NCBI GenBank assembly: GCA_950295325.1
Contig: OX485804.1
Span: forward strand, 61,286,533 to 61,350,532
DNA from: Polytrichum commune
Taxonomy: Eukaryota; Streptophyta; Polytrichopsida; Polytrichales; Polytrichaceae
Direction of reading: 5' to 3'
DNA: 64,000 nucleotides
Numbering within the stretch: the stretch's first letter is position 1; each line of letters begins with the position of its first letter. A program made the translations under genes and the position numbers. The notes under the pieces are model-generated. The model did not search any database. It saw nothing but the letters and a program-made list of their open reading frames with translations, and was not told the DNA's origin. Positions 35,001-46,936 of this stretch are shown here, piece by piece.

Positions 35001-37005
35001 AATTTTCCAAATCATTTAAAAAAAATGTTGTGTAAATATTTTCAATACAAGTTGTAGAACAAAAAAAGTGAACATAATAACAACCATAACTGAAAGAAAA
35101 TTTGATATTTAATGCCGGAAAAATCATGAAATCAAACAAATCCATAAAACATTCATAAGAATACATAGACGGGGTAGAATGAGAAAGACAAATCGGTTTT
35201 GGGATGCAAAGATTTTTGGATTTTATGTCCGAGACGTACCCTGTTTTCAAATTTAGTTTCTGGGACTTTTTCTCAAAGTTTTGTGTCAATTGAACGTTTG
35301 GGACATGCTGCGATGGTGGACTATCTTGGAATCAACACAGTATCATGTGCATATCGTGCAAGATTGTAGGGTGTTGAGTATCGGGTTTTGGGTGGGGTAT
35401 TGACGGTTTTAGGTGCTTGCCAAATTGCGAGCCTGGTTCACTGAGCACATGTCTTACTTAATTTGATAGCCATGAGTCATCAGTCGCCGTTCAAATCCAT
35501 AGACCAATTACTTACAACACGGGACGTGCAGACGCGACATGTCGCACACTGGAAGATACCACGTATGGCGAGGGGGTGTGTGAGGTGGTGAGATTCTCAC
35601 AACTTCTGAAGCCTGTTAGGTCACGCAGGAGCTTCGAGAATTGTGTCCGTGATATTGATGCGGGCCAGTACCTGCGAGACAATTGGCGGCACACTAGATA
35701 TTTTATGCCAGTTTCTTAGCTTATGAGGTAAAGAAAGAAAGCAAGCAAGCAAGAGAGAGAGAGAGAGACTCTGGAGACTCGATGGAAGGGAAAGTGTAAG
35801 CTTAAGTTATGTAATGCACTGCATGTGGAACTCTATTGGGAACGTCCACAGTAAGGTGTCCCCTGGTTGGACGGCACAGGATGCTGATCGTTGACCACTG
35901 TGGAGATACGTAGCACTCTACTTCAAACAAGACAAGTCCAGGAGATTATCTCGGTATTATCTTACTTACTTTTACGCAAAGATTCATGTGTGGAAAGTCT
36001 GCAGCAAACTATTTTACCACGTGATGAATGGTATAACGGTGATGTGGCCTAGCCGTCCACAAATGTCTCCCGTAGCTACTAGGCTAGCTTCGATGGACTC
36101 CAGCGCCTGCCCGGAGGCTGGACGCAGTACAAGTGCTTGTAATCCCATCAACGGAACAGCATAAAACCAATCGATGCCTTTCCACAAACGGCGGTGGTGA
36201 TAAGAGAAGTGTTTAAAACCGGGCCGGGGGGAGAAGGACAAGCCCTCAAGCCTGAATTTCAAGGCCCCTCGTTGAATGAACACCAAATGTGTGGTAAAGA
36301 TGACGACGGATCAGGTGGGGTCTGCCTTTCAAGCTCTTCTTTTCATAAGTTCTGCGTGTCCCTAATAAGCTAGCCAGGATTGTATGAGCACCGAACCCGC
36401 ACTGATGAAGAAGAAGAAGAAGAAGAAGAAAAAGAAGCCTGTCAGCGAAAGAAGAAGAAGATGAAGAAGAAGACACATGATCGTGTGCAGGAGCTGCGAA
36501 GGTCATGTCTTTCAGACAGGCAGGGGCTCACGTACCCACCCACCTTATACGTACGTACTTTTGAATGACACTTATCTTGCTTGTATATCTTCGTCAATAA
36601 GTAATGAATGTCCCAAGAGGCGGCCACCACTCTAGAGGCTTCCCAGATGCAAGGCCTAGGGTCATGAGGAGGAGGGTTTGGTCAGCTCCTCCCAGAGACG
36701 GCACACCGACCATGCAATGGCGTCGCAACACCACGCCTTCGCAGCACAGTAACTAACTTCTCTCCCACCCTGGCAGTTCCAAGCAGGTACGAACACGCTT
36801 GTGGCCCGAAGTGGGGTTAGCTGCTAGCGCAGGCACTGGTGGCAACACCTGGAGTCAACTAGAATACCAGACTAGTCTCATGCCCGACATCACTGAGTGT
36901 GGAGACAGGTAACCAATATTTTATGTAGGGAAGGGCTTGAGCCTTAGTTGCCTGCAAAAGCGGCTGGGGACAGGACCAGTCGCGGATGAGGGACCCGGGG
37001 ACCAA
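32060..37005. other. no recognised gene; simple repeats at 35740-35768 and 36405-36475
   Basis: Short open frames only. 32500-33620 contains CT/GA-biased sequence resembling a retroelement leader, without a demonstrable terminal repeat. (GA)n with (AAGC)n lies near 35725-35768, and (GAA)n near 36405-36475 gives Glu/Lys- and Ser-rich open frames on the two strands that I reject as genes. Sequence from about 35300 to 37000 is less AT-rich. Confidence 0.4.
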
Positions 37006-37434
37006 GGGTTAGTTTCCACGTACGTCGCTCGCCCACTAGATTCTAGATGGTAGTGGGTCAAAGGTGTTCGCATGTAGTTAGGCACGAGTTGTCATCCAAC
37101 CACGTTTGAGCAGTCCGCTAGATGTGGAGGGCTAGGGCGATGGACACAGCCGCTAGACTTCCATGCGCCCACTACAGAATCTCCAACTTACAAGTGCCGG
37201 TCACCGAAGGTTGAAGACCCGTTGAAGACTCACAAGCGAACCAATGTTGACCTAGAACTCCATCCTTGATAACCGGGGAATAGGAGTTAATAGGTGGGCC
37301 CGGGTTTGAAGAGATGGGAGTAACTAGTTGGCACATGCAAACCCTACCCCACTAGATTCCCTCTACATTTGGACGGGTTTGTCCTTATTCACACTAGTAT
37401 CTGGCGGGCAAATGACCTACATGGAAACTCACCC
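37006..37434. mobile_element. Tourist-like MITE, 429 bp, GGGTTAGTTTCC ends
   Basis: The left end GGGTTAGTTTCCACGTA and the right end TACATGGAAACTCACCC form an inverted repeat with a few mismatches, and the next 20 bp inward (CGCTCGCCCACTAG versus CTAGTATCTGGCGGGC) is also partly inverted. Flanks are CAA (left) and TAA (right), near the TWA target of Tourist/PIF-type elements. The 68-bp foldback at 40697-40764 has the same ends. Confidence 0.6.
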
Positions 37435-37716
37435 TAATCAACATAACACTGTAGGTATATAGTGGGCCCTAGTGTAGCCTTGGGTGGGGGCCATTTGGCG
37501 TGACGGCCTTAGAAGTAGCGCGTGTAGGTTAGAAATTCGACAAGTATCAGCCTGCAGGGCAATTTTAGTGTTGCACGATCAACGAGCGGCTAACATGAGC
37601 CCCCAGGCTTTCGAGCACTGTGCCCACGGAAAAAGATTTTGCTGCTGATGTCATATTTTCAGTCCTAAAGAGGACAATACCATCCAAGCAAAAATTGCAA
37701 GGCTCCAAGTCCAAAT

Positions 37717-37907
37717 CAGTGAATGAGGAGAACCAACCGCTACTTACACATGAACCGGTTGGAGTTTAAGACACCAGGAAAATTACCGATCATTTTAGAG
37801 GAATCTATGGAATTATGAAAAACCGGAAGATCACAACATGTATCCGGTTTTTACTTGGAAACACTAGGATTTTTACCAATTATGCCCAAAATCCTCCCCG
37901 AACACTA
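37717..37907. mobile_element. hAT-type MITE, copy 1 (CAGTGA...ACACTA)
   Basis: This is one of three copies of a family of about 200 bp that contains AACCGGTTG(A/G)AGTTyrAGAC, CATTTTAGAGGAATCTATGG and an ATTATGCCCAAAA block near the right end. Flanking octamers are GTCCAAAT (37709-37716) and GTCCAATT (37908-37915), 7 of 8 identical. The octamer has T at position 2 and A at position 7, as in the hAT target consensus. It is more diverged than the copy at 56293. Confidence 0.75.
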
Positions 37908-38155
37908 GTCCAATTTACTAACGGCCAGCGATTAAGTAATGAGCCGTAACTTAGGGTCCACCCGCACTTCTTTGTTGAAGGCTGCAGTTAGAGTAAGTAA
38001 GCACTCAAATTAGCTATATTGTCTCTGTACCGCCCAGTTTGAGAGAATTAGTTAACATATGAGGTACCTAACCTACATGGAAGATCACCAATCTCATGTC
38101 CACACCACCTAGTTAGAATCTATGTTTAAATACAAGTTATCAAATTAAAAGTTAG

Positions 38156-38220
38156 CTACACTGAATATCATATTTGGTGTCACTTATGGTTCGGAATTAC
38201 GCAACGTTATAATTGTTTAT
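38156..38220. mobile_element. solo end of a long-TIR MITE
   Basis: CTACACTGAATATCATATTTGGTGTCACT followed by GGAATTACGCAACGTTATAA aligns with the inverted ends of the complete element at 54858-55085. I found no matching second end, so this is a partial copy. Confidence 0.45.
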
Positions 38221-38630
38221 TGTACATCTCATTCTTTACTCTTGAGGTATTATTATTGAGTAATAATAGTATGTCACCATTTCAATGTTCAAATTTAGAT
38301 ATTTAAGTATAGAGAGTTATTTAATTTCATATTAGTTTAGTGGAACAAAAATGGTGTGGATCACAAAAATCACAACATTCATAATCAATGTCATGCTCAA
38401 AACTTGGGCAAGTCCCGTCAAAATTTTGCTAGTCATCTTAACTTGTCTCTTAATTTGGTGAACCTTTGGTTAGTCATCACCGGGGTTGTGGGCGAGAGAT
38501 TTCTTAGCTAGCATGTTGATTAGTTGATTCTCACTAATTCATATTGATTATCCTAAGTAGGTGGTACAAGTGATTTGACCATGGTTTTATGTAACTAGCA
38601 ATTTGGTCAGCTAATTCTTACTAACTCATA

Positions 38631-39528
38631 CACTCACGAACAATATTGAGTACACTTTGAACAAACTCGTCTTCAACAGACAACCACAAACAATTCACAA
38701 GATATTTTTCAAATTTTTCAAATTGGATATGACACTACACAAACTTGTGCACATGTTGTATGCAAAATTTCACATTAAATTGATAGTAAAAAAATATGTT
38801 GCAAAGCCAAATGAAAACTATATACATATACTCAATTTTGTTCAAGTTGGTCCAGTAGCCCTTATTGTTCAACATAGCGTCAATCCTTCGTGGCATGCTC
38901 TCATAAAGCACCATGCAATCATGTTCACTGAAATCGGGATACAATGAACACACACGCTCCCCCAATTCTTGGATTCCTCTTGGAGGTGTCGTAAATTCAT
39001 TCAAACGCCGTTTGAGAAGTGCCTAGAAGTGTTCGATAGGATTCAAATCTAGAGATTGTGCATGCCATTGAAGGAGTTGAAATGGTTGCGATGCCAACCA
39101 TTCTTGCACGATCTTGCCCCTGTTCTTGGGATCATTATCATATTGAAAGACCAACCTACTTGGATCCAGATTGTAATTCTGTATAGTGGGCCACAAGAAT
39201 TTTTCTAAAATAAATTTGTACAAATGCCTATCCATCCTACCTTCAATTTCGTACCATACTCATGGCTCAAAAGCCATCATGCATCCCCAAATCATCACCG
39301 ACCCACCACCATGCTTCATGGTCCAATGGACATGTTTAGGTCCAACGCAATATATTTCTTATTTTAGAAACCCTAAACCTTTTTCACTTTTTGGTTTCAC
39401 ATTTATGCAATTGATTACTTGGACTCTTGCTTTGATCACTTGATCACTTTGTTTTCTAATTTGAATTGGTTGACAATGGGAGCCAAAGCTGAGTTTGTGT
39501 ACAACATACTCAATTTTGTTTGTAACTA
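38631..39528 (-). mobile_element. Tc1/mariner-type element, internally deleted
   Basis: Imperfect terminal inverted repeats: CACTCACGAACAATATTGAG at the left and, on the minus strand from 39528, TAGTTACAAACAAAATTGAG. Both are followed by similar ACAAACTC..CTT blocks, and TA lies on both sides (38629-38630, 39529-39530). The minus strand carries the C-terminal two thirds of a Tc1-type transposase. Its N-terminal DNA-binding half is missing, so the copy is deleted as well as mutated. The terminal bases disagree (CAC versus TAG), so the exact ends are uncertain by a few bases. Confidence 0.65.
38735..39358 (-). pseudogene. Tc1-family DD34E transposase, C-terminal part, with in-frame stops
   Basis: From about 39352 downward one frame reads YCVGPKHVHWTMKHGGGSVM, IWGCMMAFEP-stop-VWYEIEGRMDRHLYK, FQYDNDPKNRGKIVQEWLAS, DLNPIEHF-stop-ALLKRRL, then NEFTTPPRGIQELGERV. 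GGGSVM.WGC, the DNDPK Asp block and NPIEH are diagnostic for Tc1-type transposases. Counting from the first Asp of DNDPK to the Glu of NPIEH leaves exactly 34 residues, so the signature is DD34E. The two stops (GGA to TGA, and TGG to TAG at 39018-39020, by comparison with the family) lie in one uninterrupted frame. The first catalytic Asp region is deleted. Confidence 0.85.
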
Positions 39529-40696
39529 TAAATAATGGGAAATGCATCTAAAAGTGAAGGGCCTCATCTCAATAAACCATATTAAGGTTTATCGGCCCCT
39601 TCCACAAAGTTTTACACCGACATGTGGTAGTAGTTCTTAGCGAAGCTACTCTCCATTTGCTTGCCTCCTTATGAAGTCAGCATTTATGTCTATCTATTTA
39701 TATATCATTTTAAGACAATCCACTTAGGATAAATGTATCCACAAATTTCACTTCAAAATTAAGGAGCTTAAACCTAAGTGCTTAAGTGACCATATTTGAT
39801 TGCTTGTGTGGGGGTAATGGGTCCCACATTCACCCATCGGTTTCTTTCAAGTAGGGAAACGTTTCCCGTATAGTGACTTCCAAAAATAATACAACAACCT
39901 TTACATACCCAAAAAAGAAACATTTTCTCTTAAACAAGAAAACTTTACATCACGTGGTCCCAACACAATCTAAATCAAGCTTGTAACTTAACTTCTTTCT
40001 TAAATTAGGCAACCTTAGGTTAGTGGTAATTAGACGGAATGTGCAAGCGTGCGATCAGTTAGCTAACATGTGAGTTAGTTGAATTCACTAACTCGTATTG
40101 TTCAGTAATTCTCCTAACTAGATGATGTAACCCATGTTTTTTTGTTAGCTAATCTTCACTAACTCAAATAGATAGCTAATTCTCCTACCTAGGTGGTGCG
40201 GCTCAACCCTTAACCAGGCCCGGGTAAGTTCTAAGCAAACAATGGGCCTCGGGTATTTACACAGTCCACGCTAGCTAGGTAGGAGAATTATTCTGGAACA
40301 CGTTGAATCACATAGTGACACGTGGCGGGTGGGGTTTGGCCTTTAACTTCCAGGAAGGGGGTCTATCATAGATGAGATAAACGAACGTGATGTAATGAGC
40401 CAACAGTACACAAGGGTGTCCTTGTCGCATGTGTGTGCTTGGAATGGGTCAAGCAAAGGAACTTAAGTAGGAGTGCCCAAAGGTTGTATTTGCCGAAGAC
40501 TCATTGGTCCTCTGATTGCCCAATGAATATTACTATATAACGCCAATGAAAAGCGTGTGCAAATAAGATGATAAGTTAGACGGTGATTCAAAGAGTTTCT
40601 TGCATGTGGAATTCTTACAATTACCTTACCGCAAGTCTTGTCACATGAGAGCAAGCAAAGTGCATGTATGGTGCAACCCAAAGTGTGGGAGGCTAA
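39529..40696. other. intergenic repeats, including a 16-bp hairpin at 40177-40290
   Basis: TAATTCTCCTACCTAG (40177-40192) returns in reverse complement at 40275-40290. The block 40050-40200 (AGTTAGCTAACATG..., CTAACTCGTATTG, CTCCTAACTAGATG) is a diverged direct repeat of 38495-38630. The Tc1 element is thus flanked by copies of another old repeat. No gene seen. Confidence 0.5.
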
Positions 40697-40764
40697 GAGT
40701 TAGTTTCCATGTGGGCGGCTCGCCCACTAGAATTTGGTGGGCGAGCATACATGGAAACTAACCC
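40697..40764. mobile_element. 68-bp Tourist-like foldback
   Basis: GAGTTAGTTTCCATGT and ACATGGAAACTAACCC form the ends, with an inner GGGCGGCTCGCCCAC/GTGGGCGAGC fold, so the unit is almost entirely a hairpin. TAA flanks both sides (40694-40696, 40765-40767), the target duplication of Tourist/PIF-type MITEs. The ends match the 429-bp element at 37006. Confidence 0.75.
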
Positions 40765-41545
40765 TAAGGAATGTCAGGTTAGGAACTGCACTTTTGAGAC
40801 ACCCTCAGCCAATTGATCTAAGAGTGGATTATTTTAGGGTCCAGATCTAAGAAATTGGGGTCCAAAACATCGGCCGGGGCTAAACACCGACTAATTTAAG
40901 TTGGACCCCTACCACTATCACCCAAGGTGAAAACACAATCATTTATCTTATAGTTTTTTTTTAAAAGAATATTGATCTCAAAAGTAGCATTAGAGACCCC
41001 AAGTTTGTCTAGAGTGACCCACTTAAGATGAAATAACCACAAACCTACAAGGTCAAGTTTTAACTAGACCCCTTTTTACCTTGGTAAGAGTGGTGGGGGT
41101 CTCCCTCAAAGAGGTTGTTGTCCAACCCTAGCGCAGAACACCTCATGATAGGTCTTATTTTGGAATCAAAATTAGATCCAAGTTTGAAGACCCATTTCTC
41201 AAACTAGGAGGGATATGTTCTTGACTTGGGACTCACAAGATTTGGTGGAAAATTGGTGGCACAATAGCATCAATTCATTGTTTTCATGCTTTAGACATCG
41301 GATCCTAATGCTTTGGGAGTTCAATAATCATCTGCACGCAAGAAGGATATTATGGGGGGTTACAATTTAATGACATGTTACATGAATGTTCTATCAATCT
41401 AAAGGAAATTATAGAGTTATCAAAATTTTGTTCTTAAGTTTTGATTTTGAGACATCCTATACTACTTGTGACTTTTTTTAATCACAAAGTTGGATGCATA
41501 TATAGAATCTAACATTTTTATAATCTTTATCTCCGATGAATTCTA

Positions 41546-41832
41546 GGGATCCTATATTTGAATGTTGATGGTCTTCAAACTTGAAATCACAATGACATCC
41601 CTTGGTCTTGATGCGTACTCCTTGGGTCCAAAGGTTGTTGTCGTCTAGTAAGAGCATTTGATTTTGGAGTTTCTTCAGGTTTGGATCCTATATTTGATTG
41701 TTGATGGTTTTGTAATTTACGATCGTAGTGACCTCGCCTAAGTAGTTCTAGTGTGTACTCCTTGGCTCCAAAAGGTTGACGTCAACCCATAAGAGTGCTT
41801 GGTTTTTGGAGTTTCTTTGGATTTGGACCCTA
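41546..41832. repeat. tandem duplication, period about 138-141 bp
   Basis: GGATCCTATATTTGAATGTTGATGG (near 41548) recurs near 41684 with one change; GTACTCCTTGGGTCCAAAGG recurs about 141 bp later, and TTGGAGTTTCTTCAGGTTTGG recurs as TTGGAGTTTCTTTGGATTTGG. Two copies, non-coding as far as I can see. Confidence 0.7.
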
Positions 41833-42551
41833 GTGTAAACCACCGTGAATTTAGGTTGACGTGGACCGAATGACAATTTGATAGGGAACACATGGAGGGC
41901 CATGCGAAATTAGATGGATGTTGTCATTCGGATGCGGCGGTTGTAGAATAACTTGACTTATGATGATCAATGATCTAGTAGTACTACTACCACCATATTC
42001 ACCGGAGCCTCGCCTGCCTCGACATGAGGGGTGAAGAAATACAACACGTGGAAGACGCCATTTGGAAACGGTCACGAAATGGTGGTGGTGGTGTTGTTGT
42101 CGTAAGTTCGTTCATGGGATCGATCATCTAGTTCTTCCAACGTCCAAAGAAGTTACACCCTCACACACACCACCCCACCAACCAGCGGGCCCTTGAGTGC
42201 CGGAGTCCGGTAGCTTAAAGAAATAGAGACAAATCATCCCCTGTACGTAGGCGAGCCTTCACACCAAAAGACACACCAGAATACTACTGCTGTCCTTCCT
42301 TGTGAGGACAAGGGTTTATAGCACTTTTAAGGGAAAGGGGGTGGTCCGGCCTTTGGACAAACTTGCGTACTTAACTTATCCAAGAACAATATATACCTCT
42401 TGGTGAAGTACTGGTACCTTGACAGTCAAGAAATTTTACACCTACGTGCCGTCCTCAAAGATTCTTCCATGACAACCACTGGTAAATAACCGGTTTACGC
42501 ATCAGCTCCTCCCAGTGTCAAACCTACATGGGAGCTTTATGGTGTCGAGAT

Positions 42552-42749
42552 CACGGCTCGGGGACAACCGGTGGTTAGTTAACCGGTTGAAGTTCGAGAC
42601 CTCAGGAGAATTACTGACCATTTTAGAGGAATCTATGGAATATACCTCAAATGAATGGAAGCGGAACCGGAAGATGTCAATATGTAACCGGTTGGATTTA
42701 GAATCACTGGGATCTTGACTGACTATGCCCAAAAACTCCTTGGGCACTG
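42552..42749. mobile_element. hAT-type MITE, copy 2
   Basis: Same family as 37717-37907 and 56293-56505. It starts CACGGCTCGGGGACAACCGG and ends GACTATGCCC...GGGCACTG. Flanking octamers GTCGAGAT (42544-42551) and GTCTAGAT (42750-42757) agree at 7 of 8, with T2 and A7. The 67- and 138-codon open frames across it are by-products. Confidence 0.8.
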
Positions 42750-42757
42750 GTCTAGAT

Positions 42758-45700
42758 AATCCAGTTTGTGTCGTAGACCTAAAATTACAACCCATTGGAA
42801 ATGAATCGGTCACTACAAGCATATGGGTCCTAGGTGATCGACCCGCATCATTGGAAATTGTCCTATGGCATTGAAAAATTTGCAATCTATCACAGTGGTA
42901 GATCATCTGGTGACGCAAAACGATTGTTCGGGACTCATGTGTTGGTAATGGGTCCTCAACCTACATAGAGCTTGTTTTACTAGAGCCATTTCTTTTATGA
43001 TAGACAAGCTTGCTCAGATGCTACAAATCACAAGCTAGCCTGAACAAGTAATTGGGTAGTCTTGGCCATGAAAGTTGATAAAACTTTGGCAAAATGTGCA
43101 ACGGCTCAATCTTTCCTCAACCATGTGAACTTATCTATCGTGGTGAAGGGGGGCTCAAGCATGCCCCCCATAGAATTATAACTACTTCAGTCCAACTACG
43201 TCCCTGTAGACTAATGTGAGGAGTCTAATGCCATTTTCATAATTAGATGTATTTTAAATGCATTTTTAAAAGTTTAAAATATTTTTATGCATTTTTACAT
43301 CGTGAAAGGGTGGGTCTACATGTTGGGGGAGCTCTAGTCAATATAAAATGAGAGAGATTTGGCACATACAAGTGTACATTCATCATGTAAAAAACCTACC
43401 TCTTATAGGTTTGTGGCTAGTTTATTTCAGATGTGGCTCACAATTAGTAGACGAATTCATGGTATTTGAAACTAATTTTAGTGTCAATTTATCTAAAATA
43501 AATCATCTCCAATTCACATATTACTTCAGGGAATCTTTATTGGATGAATGAGAGATTATACGTTCACCTCCATTAATCCCTTCATGTTGCTTAAGTCATT
43601 ATAGAATGAAGGGGAATTGATGACCTCTCATCCATCTATTTAAAAACCTACCTCCTATAGAGTTTTGATTGATTCGTTTTGATGTGGCTAAAAAATGTAA
43701 TTTGGGATCTTTGAAACTAATTATCTTGTCGAAGTATCTGAAGTAAGTAACATTCGACATACATACTATTGCATGGCCATTTTTGTTGGATGACTGAGAG
43801 GTACCCTCATATGCAATAATTTTCTTTCTCCCCAATGTACAGCAGCCCATACATGCATGTAGTAGATTTGAAATTGACAAAGTTCAAATTGAAAAATCAT
43901 CCCATGTTTTCATCAAATGCCTTTCAAATTGCTTATGGTCTGTACCAGTAAAGATTTGAGTAACATCCATCTCAGTAAGGACATTGAAGTTGTTGAAGGC
44001 ATCACCAATATCCCATTTGACAATGTGTCTTTTCAATACTTAGAGACGTTTCCCCCCACACACGACAATGTGTGTTGGCCGTTAGTGGCAATGCCCAACA
44101 AAAATTTAGATGTGACAAGTTTTGGCACTTTTCATGTGTCGACTTCTCCTATAATTACCATGCATACCGTTGTTGCTTACTCTCAAAAAACACTCTATGG
44201 AGTTAGTTGAGGTCAATGTTTATTGTATTACTAGTGTGTATATAAGAGAAATCTACAGATGTTCAAAATGTAATACATGCCATGCTAATCAATCCCAAAA
44301 GAACGTGAGAATTTTCCAGTTCATTATAAGTTATTAAGATACTCAACATTCATTCTTGTATATTAATGCAACAATGTCACAGTCTAGTCATTCAGAGCCA
44401 GTTGCATGAAATATTCTCAATTGCAAGATCACTCTTAGCTAGCATGCAAGATAACTTCCTTTTGTCGAGTCAATTCGCAAATCCCCTTGGGAATATGGTC
44501 ATTATTGGATACTTGTGGCAAGTGGGAGCATGCATAATATTATTCTAACTCTACAACTTCGTTTCATTTAAGAATTATAACGTCACTACAATGTAAAAAT
44601 TGGGAGCTAGGAGGGTTATTTTAGGGATTTTGAACCTAGGTGCAGCAGGTGGCTTGCAATTGTGCGTTGGATAGGCCACTGGCCACCCTTGTTGCATGGA
44701 CACTTATCCCAAGTGGCCAATTAAACATGGTAGGTTCTTAGGGTTCGTAACCACGTGTGACAATGGGGTATTTAATAGGGGGATATTTATGCATCTCTCA
44801 ATACCCCCCCCCCTCCCTATTTGTAAATAAAAAGCTACTTTGACATATTTTTGAGCACCCTATAATCATTTGTAATTGTTTAGAGAGACTAATTTTTGGC
44901 ACAATTAATTTTTTATAAATTCGTACAAGTACCAAGAAGTGAACGGATTACTATAGCATTGCGAATCCAACTATGTGAGCAACAAACACTCCATATCATT
45001 CAGATTGTCATTCATTTGGTTTCAATTAGTAGTAGCAATCTTAAATCAATTAAAGTACCATTCAAAACACAACCAATAGCACGTGGATATTAGTTAAAGG
45101 GTTACCGATAAACATGGAGATAAAAAAAATACACAAGCTAAAATAGACAAGTTGTAAACACGGATAGAACAAAACAAGAAACACAATCAGTTCTGACAGG
45201 ACATTAAATTTTGCACAACTACCTACTCCCCCAAAAACAAGGTTGCATTCAAATAGAAGAAAACTAAATACAAAAGATTAAAAAGATTTACTTTAATTGT
45301 GTTCACAAACACATTCAACTTTAGTCCAATTTAAACCTTGTAACAAACATTTACAATGTGAAGGGTTGGGATACAACTATGCACCCTCTAAAACTATCAA
45401 GATACATGTTCAACATCCTCTACAATGTCATGATAAGACTAATAAATTATGAGATGTGTACCACCAATGACGTCAAACCCATGGTTATTCTATTGATCTT
45501 GCTACACACTTTTGTGGGGATCCTATGTCTATGACCTTTCTTTTTATATATGATTTCTACTCACTAATAAAATGGAGGAATTATCCACCACCCTATTTTA
45601 CATATAATCAAGTAGGGGACATATTTCCAATGCTATGGTAGATCTAACGAAATTATAAATTTTACCCTAAACAAATTAAATTGACCTTTTTTTTTTAATC

Positions 45701-46936
45701 TCATGAGGTTTCCTTAAATTCTGATAGTCACCTCCCCAAGGCTAGGTTGCATGGATCCCTGATAGTGTGATATGTCGCCTCTTCGGTGGAAGGAAACTGC
45801 TTGCATTGGTAGGTTGCTAAGCTTAGTCAAGAAGGTTGCAAAAATGAAAACCAAGGTTGCCGCAATCGGGGTTGTTGGTTCAAAATTTTGGCCCTCGCAT
45901 CCCAAGTGCCTCATTGCTTAAAGATGTGTTCCACTTCAAATCCATCTTCAGTTTGAAATTTGTTGTTTGATTATGTCTAGTATCATATTTTGATTTAAAA
46001 TTGTGCAACTGATCATTATGGGTAAGAAATTTGTAGCAAAATTGGCCGCATGTGTTTTTTAATCCATTCATTTCAGTGTGCATTGTTCACTTTGTTTGCT
46101 TCTCATTCTTGATAGATGGCTCATGTGCATCGTGTGCAAAAATGTACACGTGTCAACTGTATTGTGTCTAGGATTACATTCTTGTTGCCTGGGTCATGCT
46201 TGGGACGATCGATGTTACTCATTCTTGTTCCCATTGTTCTTCCACCTTGGGGCTTGCTTTGCCTTCATTGGTCGATGGAAATAACTATGGTCACTAATTT
46301 TGTAGAAATATTTGTGGTTGTCTTCTAATTGCTCAATGCAATGTGATCAACTTGGTTCCATCACACCCACCGCTTGTTATTGGGGTACAAAGTTGCTTGA
46401 GCCATTCCCACAAAAGGTTATTCACTTCAAACATTTACTCAGGCAAGGGCCCCATGGGTTGACAACAAATTTAAACATTTTAAATTTTGTCACTATGTCG
46501 CTAAATCTTTTCACCCAATTTGACCCACCCACTTTTTTCACATTCCTCACCCCAAGTGCTCTTTGGCAATTGAATGGCACAGTTTTGGTTCATTAAGGAT
46601 TGTTGGATCCCACAGTGCGAGTTGGAAACATGCTTCCTCTTGGTTAGCCCTCCATCCAATGAGATCCATCCCATGTCGACCACCATGAAGGTGATCATTT
46701 TTCCAATGGTGACAATGAGCATGTCCAAAGCCCCGCCGAACTTCTTGTGCATGTAGATACCCACATGCGAATCCCATCCACCTCCCTTCCTCGAGGTCCT
46801 AGTTGCAATGTGTGACCCCACTGGCCCAACCCATGCCCATTCCGCCGCAACCCCCCCCCCCCCCCCCTCCTCCCCTTTCAATATAAGGTGGGTTTAGAGG
46901 GGAGTGTTTACATCGTAAACTTTGTAGAATGGATTA
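42758..46936. other. no recognised gene
   Basis: AT-rich sequence with short frames. Phrases near 43785-43860 (GGATGA(C/G)TGAGAGGTAC.CTC) resemble 27190-27290 and 26115-26180, a dispersed repeat. At 44730-44830 a CCACGTGTGACAATGGGGTATTTAATAGGGGG block resembles the subterminal part of the CTCGGGG family, without a clear end. A minus-strand 126-codon frame at 46881-46501 and weaker frames to 45714 look coding-like but unrecognised. Confidence 0.35.

Noticed and set aside
36246-36630. Glu/Lys-rich and Ser-rich open frames
   Set aside because: They come from a (GAA)n microsatellite read on the two strands.
38657-38947. 96-codon plus-strand open frame
   Set aside because: It is the antisense of the Tc1 transposase C-terminus, which carries the recognisable motifs.
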